This document shows positions 7,769 to 18,119 of a stretch of DNA of 26,500 nucleotides, piece by piece. Origin of the DNA: Bugula neritina (lineage: Eukaryota > Bryozoa > Gymnolaemata > Cheilostomatida > Bugulidae); the NCBI GenBank assembly GCA_964035545.1, contig OZ037770.1, positions 8,843,473 to 8,869,972 on the forward strand, read 5' to 3'. The position numbers and the translations under genes are program-made. The notes under the pieces are model-generated. The model worked only from the letters and a program-made list of their open reading frames with translations. It searched no databases and was not told the DNA's origin. Positions within the stretch are counted from its first letter, which is position 1. Each line of letters opens with the position of its first letter.

Positions 7769-10007
7769 CTGCAATAAAACAAGAAGACATAAAAGTTTCA
7801 TCATTGTTAATAAAAGAAATTGCATACTATCATGCGTGAGGTTTATTTAGTGAATGATATAAATTTCTATGTTTACTGTGTTTTCATACTTCCCATTATA
7901 TGAATGGACTTTTTATTTGATGCAGTGCCGATCAATCAAATGAAACACAATGATTGGTTAATGCAAACCACAATCAAAAATTTTTGTGTAGGGGCATCTA
8001 GTATGGACTCATTCAAAGCATGGGGACAGTGATAATATACTGTCATATTTTATCATCAATAAGGGCGGCATATGCATTACAGTGTTGAAGAGCCAGTGCT
8101 ATTGTGTATTTCACCCTTAGGTTTTAGTCTGGGTCATTGGTGATGTACTGGAGAGCATCTATTCATAATTTCTTTTGCAACTCAGTAAAAACCATGTTGA
8201 CAACATGGTAGGAGGCACTGACTTTATCCTTCTTAAGAACTCTTGTCATGAAAGAGTTTTACAGGGATGAAAACTTTAAACATCATCAATAAATAAATTA
8301 ACATAATATTATATACCTCTTCCCAGAAGTCTTTCTCCTGCGCTTCTGGTTGATTCCACCACGTCTCATTTAGTGCTTCATACAATAATTTGTCACCAAA
8401 GTTTATTTGTGGTGAGAGAATCTTTTCTTCAACTTGTTTTGGTATTTGAATACGATGGTTGTATTTTCCAAAATTATATTTGAAATAAAATATGTCAATA
8501 TAATCCCAAAGAAATCTCTTCTTCATTATTAACAGTGAAGCATCATATTGTTCATACAACAGGATTACGTCAATTCTGAAAGTAAAAGAAATTGAGTATG
8601 AAATCGATGTTTTGGATCTAATCACTAACAGTATAAAAAAGTAAAAAAGCCAATTTATTGTACCCGTAATTACTCTTCAAACTATATGCTAATTATGTAC
8701 CATTATTGTGAGGTACTGTGGTTATATTTTGTGAATGGCAATCTCTTGGCAAAAATTTTTATAACAAAGGTTATTTGTGTGAAATTTGCTAGAAGTCTCA
8801 AATTAGCATATTATTACAAACCATGTCTTAAGCCTACCTTGGTATTAAGTACTGAATGTATTGCTTCATTGCAGAGATATCATATCGCTTGCTGTAATTG
8901 AATCCCAATTGACATATTTGTCTTAAGTGAAATTCGTGAATATTTTTGTGACGTTTTACTCCAGTGGTTCTAAACATCAATGCATCATTGCTTAGAACGT
9001 CTTCAGCATTCTGAAACATGATATTATTTTTATTATTGTTGTTATTTAGCAAAGTAAATTTGTAGCTCAATTATCAAGGCAAAAATACATTTCTCTATTT
9101 TCAAAGCAAGACTTTCCCCCCAACATATTTATACCAATGTCTTACTAAATCTTCTTTAGTTATTAACAGGTAAATTCCTAATAAAATTACATAAAAGTAG
9201 GATTTAAGGGAAAGTTTATGGAAAAGTTTCAAATGTGTAATAAATGTGTTTTGGAAAAATTCTATCAACATGTGATAAGATAGCACAGTTTGAGTGTAAA
9301 ATATTGATATTAAAAAGTGACGCATGCTTCTCACCAATTTAAGGAAATTAGATGCAGCGGATTGCAACCATGAAACTGCTTCTCTTACTGGAACTATGAG
9401 CTTAAATCCTTTCTCCATGCGCAGGTCAAAAACTTCCGGACTATATATTGCAGCATTTATTAAAACTTGAGGTTTTCTTCGAGGGTTTGGTCCAACGCGC
9501 CATTTTGAAACTAAATTATTTTGGAAAACATGTTAAATGAGATGCTATTTAAAAAACGAATGAAGTTGTATTGAATAATGATTGAGTATGAAAATGTGTT
9601 TAGTTGGTGGGATAAGTGCAGTAATAGAGAAATTGGGAAAAGCCTGTGTTCTAGATTAGAAATGTAGCAAAAGAAATTACATTCTCGCAAAAATTTCAAC
9701 CTGCGCTGTAAACCAAAATCTATAAAAAAAATTTGAAGAACTTGAGCTATCTCAATTTCTCCATTACTGCAATGCAATCGGTATAAGGTTTAATACGCTA
9801 TTGATATATCAACATTAACTTCCTGTACATGTTAAACATTATACTAACATGGAGCTCCACTGTATAGTGGCATCAGCTGATTGAGTGAGTGGGTCTTACT
9901 AAATCGAGCAAATATAGACACCATAGTTGTAGATCCTGTTTTGGGGATTTTTATAAAGACAAAACTGTTCACTCTAGATTTTTCTTCTTTTATATGATTG
10001 ATTTTTG
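7568..10007 (-). CDS. Galactose-3-O-sulfotransferase-like gene 1, five exons, 5' partial
   Basis: Exons in coding order: 10007-9849, 9510-9335, 9010-8838, 8575-8317, 7768-7568, together about 321 residues with matching phases. Gal3ST enzymes are Golgi type II membrane proteins that move sulfate from PAPS to the 3-OH of galactose on glycolipids or glycoproteins. Exon 1 has the PAPS 5'-phosphosulfate loop in [20 protein letters not shown] (family form VFxKTHKTGSST). Exon 2 has [19 protein letters not shown], matching the 3'-phosphate-binding ILREPV...S.F. Exon 4 has the conserved [17 protein letters not shown] and [11 protein letters not shown] blocks. The family is usually about 400 residues, so the signal anchor and stem exon is missing. 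I did not find it upstream; it may lie beyond the inserted repeats. A paralogue lies at 25700-26334. Acceptor substrate cannot be told. Confidence 0.85.
8132..8205 (+). mobile_element. SINE copy C, core fragment
   Basis: GGTCATTGGTGATGTACTGG followed by AGAGCATCTATTCATAATTT matches the core of copy B (GCCATTGGTGATGTTAG, AGAGCATCCAGTCATAATTT). It lies in the last intron of the sulfotransferase gene (8316-7769), which otherwise holds nothing I can name. Confidence 0.65.
8317..8575 (-). CDS. Gal3ST-like gene 1, conserved C-terminal domain exon
   Basis: Acceptor TTACTTTCAG precedes 8575 and donor GTATAT starts at 8316. Phase 2 in, 0 out, 86 codons. It encodes [20 protein letters not shown] and ends [14 protein letters not shown]. 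The same exon in gene 2 (26334-26079) is one codon shorter with the same phases. Confidence 0.87.
8838..9010 (-). CDS. Gal3ST-like gene 1, middle exon
   Basis: Acceptor CATGTTTCAG precedes 9010 and donor GTAGGC starts at 8837. Phase 0 in, 2 out. It encodes [20 protein letters not shown] ... YIQYLIPR. It falls between the two conserved blocks, where the family is variable, and its phases match both neighbours. Confidence 0.78.
9335..9510 (-). CDS. Gal3ST-like gene 1, exon with 3'-phosphate-binding motif
   Basis: Acceptor ATAATTTAG precedes 9510 and donor GTGAGA starts at 9334. Phase 1 in, 0 out. It encodes [20 protein letters not shown] and then [17 protein letters not shown]. The VRE.VSW..SA block corresponds to the LREPV....S element that binds the 3'-phosphate of PAPS. 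Confidence 0.82.
9849..10007 (-). CDS. Gal3ST-like gene 1, exon with PAPS-binding loop
   Basis: Begins after acceptor ATTATTGTAG (AG at 10009-10008) and ends before donor GTTAGT (9848). Phase 1 at both ends. It encodes [15 protein letters not shown], the 5'-phosphosulfate-binding loop. The acceptor is weak and has only about 28 bp between it and a long (AT)n tract. An alternative AG nearby would shift the phase. Confidence 0.75.
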
Positions 10008-10035
10008 CTACAATAATAGGGATTACATGATATAA

Positions 10036-10308
<273 letters not shown>

Positions 10309-10607
10309 CATAAAAACAATAAGTTATGCAATAGTTATAGAGCAGACGCATTACAAAATGCCAATTATGTAGCCTGAGCTACTTTTATTAGCATAAGCAT
10401 GCACGTGAGTGAACTGTACATTGTTTAAGAATATGTTTTAAGCAAGTATAATAAAATCAAGTTGCAAAACTGAAATTGTGTTTATTACTGTGTGAAATAT
10501 TTTACTTTGTTTTTAAAAGTTAGACAAGTGAAAGATTTTAATTTTTAACAAGCAGCATATGTGCAACACCTTCATAAACAATGAGCGTTAAAAATTTTAC
10601 AAAGGGA

Positions 10608-10803
10608 GGAGCCATCGTCTAGGGGCTACAGTGTTTGTCTTAGTGAACGCGAAGACATAGGTTTGAACCCCAGTGAAAGTCATTTGTAATGTTAATAAGA
10701 GCATCTAGCTATAACTGATTGTGTGTCACATGAGCCTTCAGCCCGTTTTAAAATAAACCCTTTTCTCTCAGGGGTTCCCACATAGATAGTGTGACTATAT
10801 ATA
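10608..10803 (+). mobile_element. SINE copy D, nearly full length
   Basis: A head with CTAGGGGCTACAGTG and GGTTTGAACCCCAGTG (A- and B-box-like) is followed by the shared core (TTAATAAGAGCATCTAGC, GTGTCACAT, CTTCAGCCCG) and an end like copy B (TCAGGGGTTCCCACATAGAT...GTGACTATA). Same order and spacing as copy B. Confidence 0.8.
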
Positions 10804-11544
10804 AAGTTTCATGAATCATGAGTTTCATCAACAAGTTACAAGTCTATTTTATGTATTGTAGTCTTGTTTGACAGCCAAGCTTGTTTAAATATGAGTTACT
10901 TTACTGTTTAAACACTCCCGCATTATAGTTTGCTAAAAGCAAACACATTTGTTGCTTAATTATTAGCCATTTACTTCAACTGCTCAACTAACTGTTAATG
11001 ATTTTTGATTCAATACATACTTAAAAGCAATCACTAGAATCTGTGTCAATTTCTATAAAATATTCAGCCTGAACTACACTATTTTAAATTTAGTTTTATA
11101 CGCATTGTATTATAGCTTTTTATAGTAAATTATTTTAGTATTGTCTGATTAAAATATATAACTTATCCATGCTAATGGCTAATGGATCGCTGATATGTTA
11201 ATTTACTTACCTTTACCAAATTCCCTGCCTGCATCTATTGTTATTGAATTGTAACTTTTTCTTGAGAGATTTCCTTTATAATTATAAGACCTGAAGTTTT
11301 TTAAAACACAGAACATAATTACTTCAAGTCAATGTATGGAAAAGTCGTTATACCATTGATATCTTCATTGCTAAGTTTCCTTAACTACGCAAATTCACAA
11401 CAGCTCTGTCTCACACATCTCTCTCTCTTTCTTAAATTAAGGAAGTGAGTAACGTAGATTGTTTAAAGATAAGGGGGGGAGGAGTGGGGCTATAGTTAAA
11501 CCACATGCTCTAAATTTTCTCCTTTAAATCATTGTGTAAAAACT

Positions 11545-11613
11545 TTGCTCTCACCGGGATTTGAACCACAGACCTCCGGCTTGCAAGCTAAACCATTACA
11601 CCACAGGGGCTGA
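11545..11613 (-). mobile_element. tRNA-like Pol III head (SINE head or tRNA relic)
   Basis: The minus strand reads GCCCCTGTGGTGTAATGG (A box TGGTGTAATGG), a GCTTGCAAGC anticodon-arm-like palindrome, and GTGGTTCAAATCCCGG (B box). It is shorter than a full tRNA between the D arm and anticodon arm and cannot fold into a complete cloverleaf by eye. The sequence after it does not match the other SINE copies, so this is a second family or a tRNA pseudogene. Confidence 0.6.
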
Positions 11614-12246
11614 CGAGTTAACTCAACACTGCACATTGCACTATTTTATCTCAACCATACCATAACTTTTATTTTCTGATGTGATATAAAAAAATTCCAC
11701 ATTACATATGTAATTTTTTTAAGAATGTATTACAAAAAGACAGCCTTTGAAAGCTTTTCTATATTAGTTGGCCGCTACTCCCTGGGATTTAAATCATCTC
11801 CCGGCTGCCTGCAGTTTTCGACATGTTAAATGGTTATAATGATATATAACCACATTAAATGTTTCTGTCATTTGTTCATGTCAATTTATTTTTATTTTTT
11901 ATGTTTTTTATTGTCACTCTAAAATAAATCGTTTTTCAGCGTGAAAAATATGTAAAGCAATTCATATTGTATATAAGATAAATTTATGGCACTGGTTCAA
12001 CTGTGCCATAAGGTGGTTCAACTTGTTCTCTACTTAAGCAAATTGTGCCAAAAAAACTTACAGGCAAGAATTTGGTTCTATCTTTCTGAGTAGAATGTTT
12101 ATGCATCTAAAGTTAATAAACAAAAACTGCAACATATGACTGACTTTTATGGTGCTAGTCTTTGAATTGGCAAAACATTTCTTCAAAACCTATAAATGAT
12201 CAAAAACAAAATTTTTGATTCAACCAGCCCCACCTTCCCTTATCTT

Positions 12247-12786
12247 ATGTGATGACAGATAATAAAGTGTAGAATTGGAGAGTAATGTAAATTATGAGAG
12301 CAATTTAGATTAGTGGAAAATAAAGCAGATTGGGACAAAGTAACGTAGAATATTCAAATCAGTAGTGTATAATAATAGACTATTGCATAATAATAAAGAG
12401 CAGGTAATGCAGAGTATGTATACTAATTGAAAAAAAGGTAAATTATAAGGCAGAATTCAATGTAGATTATTCAAGAATGTTGAATAATAGATAAAATGTT
12501 GAATAAATTGTACTTAATTTTGAAAGACACAAAGTTGTTACTTTGTGGTACAGTTGCAGCTGCAATGATGCATTAGTCAGTATTAATAGGCAGCAGATGA
12601 TGTAGATTAATGAAAAGTGATGTAGATTCTTTAAGAGTAATGTAAATCAATGGACAGTAATGTTATAGATTAGGATAGAGCAATGCAGATGATCCAAAAA
12701 TAATGTATGATAGTGGTAATTAAGCAATCTAGATTACTGGATAAAGAGTGATATAGGTTAATAGACAGTAACTTAGACTTACCAGA
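12247..12786. repeat. Decayed minisatellite, period about 20-23 bp
   Basis: The motif AGTAATGTAGATTA, followed by a short AT-rich spacer, recurs in one orientation across 540 bp with many substitutions and indels (GTAATGTAAATTA, GTAACGTAGAATA, GTAATGCAGAGTA, GATGTAGATTAATG, GTGATGTAGATTC, GTAATGTAAATCA). The region 12485-12585 is less clear. It reads as an old tandem array. Confidence 0.65.
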
Positions 12787-13084
12787 CACAAATACAGACA
12801 AAAAAGATGCCTGTGAAGAGAAATGCTTTTTTTGAAGCAGTTAGATTTAACCCCATGCTGCGTAATGCACAGCAAAAAATTTTGTTGGTTTTTTGAACTT
12901 TTCAAAGCAGCTGTGTACGTTTGCCAAGCTCGTACCGCAATGAACGTTAGCTAGTTATTGTCAGAAATTTATAATACCAGTATTGAATTTCACATCAGCA
13001 GAGTCTAGCAATTCATTCAATTGCATTCATTCATTTCATTCAATGCAGCCTCACTCACGGGTTTTCCATGGATCGATCTGAGAT

Positions 13085-13219
13085 TGTTATAGTATTCGAA
13101 CTATGCCAGGCATGCTTCTCCATTGTAATCTTTTACTGAATTCAGAGAAATAAAGTGCCATTTGTAATGGCTAAATAAAATATCAAAAACATGAACACTA
13201 ATTAAGCTGAAATATAACA
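13085..13219 (+). repeat. Candidate short LTR (135 bp) of an old Ty3-like element
   Basis: It starts TGTTATA and ends TATAACA, a perfect 7-bp inverted terminal repeat of the TG...CA type, with an AATAAA near 13150, and is followed directly by a primer-binding-site-like sequence and a gag-like frame. No second copy was found in the window. Confidence 0.55.
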
Positions 13220-13237
13220 TGGCGTTGTAGACAGGAT
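13220..13237 (+). other. Primer-binding-site-like sequence
   Basis: TGGCGTTGTAGACAGGAT begins with TGG immediately at the end of the candidate LTR, 48 bp before the gag-like ATG. This is where a tRNA primer would pair. I cannot assign the tRNA. Confidence 0.45.
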
Positions 13238-13284
13238 AATACTAACTTGTATATGGACTAAAAAGAACATAATATAAATACAGT

Positions 13285-13599
13285 ATGGCAGTGGCAGAAA
13301 TTAATCCACCTAAAATTATGAACTTTTCAAATGCTTGCAGCACATGGAGTGCATAGAAGCAGCGCTTTGAGAGATATAGAACAGCAAGTGGGTTAAGTAA
13401 TAAAACTCCGGAGCAACAGGTGAATATTTTAATTTATGTTATGGGTGAAGAAGCAGAATCTATTCACAATCAATTAACCGTAAGAGACCAAACTGTGGAA
13501 GATGGCACGCCAGTGGCTACAGATACGATTTATGTCAGAACATTAGAAGCTTTTAATGAGTATTTTAATCCCCAAGAAGAGTTGCCTCCTCTTAAGTGA
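13285..13599 (+). pseudogene. Retrotransposon gag-like fragment with internal stop
   Basis: From ATG 13285 the frame reads MAVAEINPPKIMNFSNACST, a TAG at 13354-13356, then KQRFERYRTASGLSNKTPEQ, QVNILIYVMGEEAESIH and a TGA at 13597. The W...RFERYR.ASGL....QV..L.Y.MG.EAE pattern is typical of the gag N-terminal region of many animal Ty3/Gypsy elements. Only about 100 codons remain. No protease, RT or integrase follows, and a MITE lies 250 bp downstream. Confidence 0.7.
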
Positions 13600-13847
13600 A
13601 GAGTACTTTAATAGTATAATTTTTTCACCCACCTGAGTGATAAAAGCTACTGCTGTTGAAAAACAAAATTTAACGCCAGCTATAAACTCTGCGCAGTAAA
13701 GCTTTTAGTATGAAATAATTTGGCCAATTTTGGATAATTAATTTTAATATTTTAGCTTGACAGCTTATATAAAATTAATAGCTGTTGTGCAGCTTATTCA
13801 TAAACTTACGGGACTATTGGGCTTAAAATTACGCAGCAAACAACTAA

Positions 13848-14166
13848 GCCTAGGGCCACTGTGCATATTTTCGCAGGCAAAATGTTAAACCACAAGTAGT
13901 AAAGGTGTCCACTGAATGCGTTGAGAAAATATTCGCACTTGTCGTTCAGCATTCTGGACGCAAGTGCGAATCGCATCTGTCGTCATCACCTAATTGGCTG
14001 GTAGTTATTTAGAGAGCCCCCTTCTCTTAATTTAGTGCAGCATTCCAATAAATTGCGTTTTACTGAAAGGGGGGATGTAAACTTAATTTAACCGCTACAG
14101 TGGACACCTTTACTGCTTGTGGTTTAAATTTTCGCCTGCGAAAATACGAACCGTGTGGCCCTAGGC
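13848..14166. mobile_element. MITE with ~67-bp terminal inverted repeats
   Basis: 13848-13914 and the reverse complement of 14098-14166 share GCCTAGGGCCAC, ATTTTCGCAGGC, TTAAACCACAAG and AGTAAAGGTGTCCACTG with few differences. TAA flanks each end (13845-13847, 14167-14169), a possible 3-bp target duplication as in PIF/Harbinger elements. The TAGGGCC-type end would also suit hAT. The interior holds a smaller hairpin (ATTCGCACTTG 13931-13941 with CAAGTGCGAAT 13961-13971) and no ORF. Confidence 0.8.
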
Positions 14167-14714
14167 TAATGAAAGTAAGTTTTACTAATAATTTAAATTC
14201 AATTTAAATGCTCCCACTTTTTCTATCTTCTACCATCTATAATTTTACATAATTGAGTTTTCTTAATCATTTTGATGAAAATCAAAGTTTTGCCACCTGA
14301 AAAGGTAGCTATCGTAATTATTATTTACTCTGTTTAGTAATTAACAATAAGTTATCATTTTTATTAGCAGACAACATTTTAGCGAGCAGTCATTTTTCTA
14401 CTTCTCGGATCGATCTTTCGTCTTTCCATGGTCTTATTGCCTTGAGATCGATCTGAGTTCAAGCTCTACAGACCGATCAGCTCAGAACGACTGAGAACAA
14501 TCTTTGACGTCTTTCCATAGATCGATCTTGCCGAGATGGATCTGAGATCGATTCATGAAAAGCGGGTGATTGTATTTTTTCTCACATGAGCTACGATTTG
14601 AATGCTTGTTAAGTGAAGCTTGTTAAAGGTTTTTTTTCCTCTATAGTTAGGCTTTGTATTTTTGTTAAGTGTACAGCCACTGAGAATATCCTCGGCTTGC
14701 TACTGACAAAAATT

Positions 14715-14870
14715 CATACAGACGAGTAGAAAATGCTGATTGACAAGTGCAAATAATTTTTGCCATGGTGTCCTAATTGGCTGGTAGCTAATTGGCAAAC
14801 CCATTTTCGTGCTTTATTAGTGCTTTATTTTTTTGAATTGCATTTTATTAATAGGAAGTGAGATTTAAAA
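14715..14870 (+). repeat. Diverged relative of the MITE interior
   Basis: GACAAGTGCAAATAATTTTT, GTCCTAATTGGCTGGTAGCTA and the following GTGCTTTATTTTTTTGAATTGCATTTTA track the MITE interior at 13958-14063 (CAAGTGCGAAT, CACCTAATTGGCTGGTAGTTA, AATAAATTGCGTTTTAC) in the same order. No inverted ends are visible, so this is an older or truncated copy. Confidence 0.5.
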
Positions 14871-14872
14871 AT

Positions 14873-15468
14873 GATAATTTATTTTATCCTGCACATGTAG
14901 CCATAAAAACAAGGCGAGCAGTAAAGTTAACCGCAAATATTATTAGCTATATGAAAATTTGCAGCAGTTTAACTAGTTACGTGCGACTGGTAGCTTCAAA
15001 AAATGAAAAGTTCAGAAGAAACTGGTAGTATCAGATTTGCATGCTAGTTTAGCCTAAGCTTAAATTTGTCTTAATTTCTTTGTATATAAGTCTCTCTATA
15101 TCCAGGCATGCTTGCAACCAATTTAAGTTGAAGCACCAAGTTATAGGATCAGATTTGATATTACTTATCAGTTACCTCCATTAAAATTTGAAAAGTATGC
15201 TTATTAATTTTTAATTTGACATATTATGTTTAGTGCTTATAAGAGTGATTGAAAAATGTTATAACTAAAAGGTCATCTTATCCTACATTAATTATTTAAC
15301 AGCTACTGCACATATACATGAATATCTTTAATGTTTATAAAATGCTAAGCAACAATACATTATATATTACTATTATTACGGCTCCCTTACAAAGTACAAA
15401 AATCGATCAGCCTACACCGTTGTAAAAACTCAAATAAGATACAAAATAAGCAGATATATTTAGTTTAA
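14873..15468. other. Non-coding interval, nothing recognised
   Basis: AT-rich sequence, no coding signature in any frame, no obvious tandem or inverted repeat. Confidence 0.5.
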
Positions 15469-15657
15469 GCAATCGATTTGCAGAGTGCAAACCAGAGAAA
15501 ACAACTGACAAATCGACAACTTCTTCTGCGTATTATATAAGCAGACAGCCATGATCATGATTTGCAAGATTCTAAGTGATAGACTTTATTATAAGCGCTG
15601 CTATGACGTACTATTTTTCAACAAGCTGTGACGTTAATATTATATAAATTTTAATTA
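15469..15657 (+). repeat. Segment homologous to 24870-25045 (copy 1)
   Basis: Shared words in order: CTGCGTATTATA (copy 2 CTGCATATAATA), TTTGCAAGATTC, TCTAAGTGATAGACTT, GTACTATTTTT, CTGTGAC, then AT-rich AAATTTTAATTAT. It contains two TGACGT sites (15604 and 15629 area). Origin is unknown: dispersed repeat or remnant of a duplicated gene flank. Confidence 0.6.
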
Positions 15658-15850
15658 TCTGAATGAATCTAAATTACCAATGACATAGTTATCCTATGCA
15701 GTACCTATCTAAATTCATAGTAAATATTCACACAAATTAATTTAATAAGTTCTGATTAAACTAGCTTAATTCTTGATCATTATTTCCAACATATTAAAAC
15801 CTAAATCAACCACATTGAATATATTAAATAAAATGTCCCCTCCTCTCGTA

Positions 15851-16831
15851 GTAAAAAGGAGATAACTTTACTATACAGCATGCTCAGATAGTAAAAAAGA
15901 GATAACTTTACTATGCAGCATGCTCACATAGCAAAAAGGAGATAACTCTACTATACAGCATGCTTACATAATAAAAAGGGGATAACTCTACTATACAGCA
16001 TGCTCACAGAGTAAAAAGGAGATAACTTCACTATACAGCATGCTCACATAGTAAAAAGTAGATAACTCTACTATACAGCATGCTCACATAGTAGAAAGGA
16101 GATAACTCTACTATACGGTATGATCAATTAGTAAAAAGAAGATAACTCTACTATACAGTATGCTCACATAGCAAAAAAGAGATAACTCTACTATACAGTA
16201 TGCTCACATAGTAAAAAGGAGATAACTCTACTATACAGTATGCTCACATAGTAAAAAGGAGATAACTCTGCTATACAGTATGCTCACATAGCAAAAAAGA
16301 GATAACTCTACTATACAGTATGCTCACATAGTAAAAAGGAGATAACTCTGCTATACAGTATGCTCACATAGCAAAAAAGAGATAACTCTACTATACAGTA
16401 TGCTCACATAGTAAAAAGGAGATAACTCTGCTATACAGTATGCTCACATAGTAAAAAGGAGATAACTCTGCTATACAGCATGCTCACATAGTAGAAAGGA
16501 GATAACTCTACTATACGGTATGATCATTTAGTAAAAAGGAGATAACTCTACTATACAGTATGCTCACATAGTAAAAAGGAGATAACTCTACTATACAGTA
16601 TGCTCACATAGTAGAAAGGAGATAACTCTACTATACAGTATGCTCACATAGTAGAAAGGAGATAACTCTACTATACGGTATGATCATTTAGTAGAAAGGA
16701 GATAACTCTACTATACAGTATGCTCACATAGTAAAAAGGAGATAACTCTGCTATACAGCGAGCTCATTTAGTAAAAAGGAGATAACTCTACTATACAGTA
16801 TGCTCACATAGTAAAAAGGAGATAACTCTAC
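15851..16831. repeat. 40-bp minisatellite, 24.5 tandem copies
   Basis: The unit is GTAAAAAGGAGATAACTCTA followed by CTATACAGTATGCTCACATA. Copies start every 40 bp from 15851 without indels, and the last stops after 21 bases. Variant copies recur: GCAAAAAAGA copies alternate with ACTCTG copies at 16251-16450, a local 80-bp period, and CGGTATGATCA(A/T)TTA copies occur at 16091, 16491 and 16651. This is the sign of block duplication by unequal exchange. Confidence 0.98.
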
Positions 16832-16920
16832 GAAAGAGTAGGTACCAGACTACCAGTACTTGTTATTGGCAAATGACAAGCTAGCTAGCTGTTGCAAAGT
16901 TGATAGTATAGTCATATAAC

Positions 16921-16934
16921 CAGGGATGTAGTGG
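16921..16934 (+). repeat. hAT left terminal inverted repeat
   Basis: CAGGGATGTAGTGG, preceded by the target duplication CATATAAC. Its partner is at the right end of the element. Confidence 0.9.
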
Positions 16935-17010
16935 TACCCATACGGTCCCATACGCCGTATGGCCTAGAAGAAAATAGGCTGTTCTTGGCCATACGGCCTT
17001 ATGGGCATAT

Positions 17011-18119
17011 ATTTTTTGAAAGTGTTACTGATTAGTGCACAGGATAGTTAGGGCATCCTCACTGAGAACATCATAAATTTCGCTCACAATCTAGTTTGAG
17101 TTCTTGTTATGTTAATGCTATGTGGGCGGCATGCGTGTTGCCTACTTGTGATTGTTTAGCCTGAGATTACACTATGAATAATAAGCAGCTATCAACATTC
17201 CATCTTCTCATCTCTACGTATTCACTGAAGCGCGAAGTGCTGCGCATTAGTGATTACTAAGGAAAAAATATTTCATTTTCAGTGTATAAATCACTAATTT
17301 GTAGAAAATCTATGAAGGCTATTGAAAAGATAAAAAAGTTTGCTATGCATAAATTTCTCAGGTTTTCGACAGTGTTTGTTTTATTCGAATACTATGCTTT
17401 CCTGCTGAGATATTTGGCAGGGATTGAAAAATAAACTTTTCAGGTAAAATTGGCCAAAATAGTAGATTTTTGTCTATAATTAACCTTGCAAAAAAATATT
17501 AAAAATTCGAAAAATCAGGTGCTCTGAGGAACAGGAAGATCTAAAACATAGTTTTTAAATTTTAATTCTAGCACAATTAAGTATGGTTTTATTTGGCGGG
17601 ACTGAATTCTTATAATATACCAATAATGTGGCCTCAGTAAGGCAGTGTCAGCTAGAAAGTTGCCATTATTTATCTTGTGTGGACTTGCATTTTGTCAATA
17701 AGCAATGAAATTTGGAAAAAAACCAACATGAAATCCAGAAATAAAATCAAAATGTCTTCAGGAAACAGTACCAGGTGTGTAGGAGAGGTTAATGAAAATT
17801 TATCACTGAGGTCTACAGGTACTATATCCACATTTTGGTTGCGTTATTCCATGTCAATTATCAATGCAATGAGGTTTTGCAAACTGTACACCACCATAAG
17901 TAACCTTTTATGTTTGATTGTACTATAGCGTCTGGCTTTACATTTAATCATCTTCTAGGCTAACACATATTGAACCTGTCAAGTTTGTTCTTTTGGGTAT
18001 ATTTCCTTGATGTGTCTAGTGGAAGCTCAGGGGTTTTACTTTAAAACCAAGTTAACATACTCTTCTTTGGTGTGCTTTATTGTGTGCAAGGAGGTGCGGT
18101 GGTATCTCCTTATGGATTA
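17011..18119. other. Left interior of the hAT element, no recognised gene
   Basis: No transposase motif is visible. A plus-strand open stretch at 17677-17928 (MWTCILSISNEIWKK...) has no recognisable domain and I do not call it a gene. On the right arm, a minus-strand stretch near 23144-23066 has possible splice sites around LTQLTLSPTCTEKLLKISKR, equally unassigned. Confidence 0.45.

Larger units (their letters stand above)
10311..12245. other. Non-coding interval apart from SINE D and the tRNA-like head
   Basis: AT-rich DNA without open frames that look coding on either strand. A purine/G-rich run (AAGGGGGGGAGGAGTGGGG) is at 11471-11489 and a short CT run near 11407-11428. The missing N-terminal sulfotransferase exon could be here or further right, but I see no convincing signal-anchor exon. 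Confidence 0.5.
13051..14569. mobile_element. Possible DNA element bounded by an imperfect inverted repeat
   Basis: 13051-13084 (TCACTCACGGGTTTTCCATG then GATCGATCTGAGAT) is roughly the reverse complement of 14539-14569 (which reads, inverted, TCACCCGCTTTTCATGAATC then GATCTCAGAT). The right side also has several ATCGATCT and CTTTCCAT(G/A)G words at 14406-14527, as subterminal repeats would. It contains the LTR remnant and the MITE. No transposase was seen and target duplications are not evident. Confidence 0.4.

Noticed and set aside
8686-8901. Plus-strand open frame over sulfotransferase intron and exon
   Set aside because: Antisense to an exon with good splice sites and family similarity; no recognisable domain of its own.
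9511-9777. Minus-strand open frame between sulfotransferase exons
   Set aside because: No similarity to the family. It falls in an intron bounded by consistent splice sites, and exons 9849 and 9510 join in phase.
11545-11613. Functional tRNA gene
   Set aside because: A and B boxes are present, but the region between is too short for a full cloverleaf and the acceptor arms do not pair.
15851-16831. CRISPR-like array
   Set aside because: Units are contiguous 40-bp tandem copies with no unique spacers, in a eukaryotic genome; it is a minisatellite.
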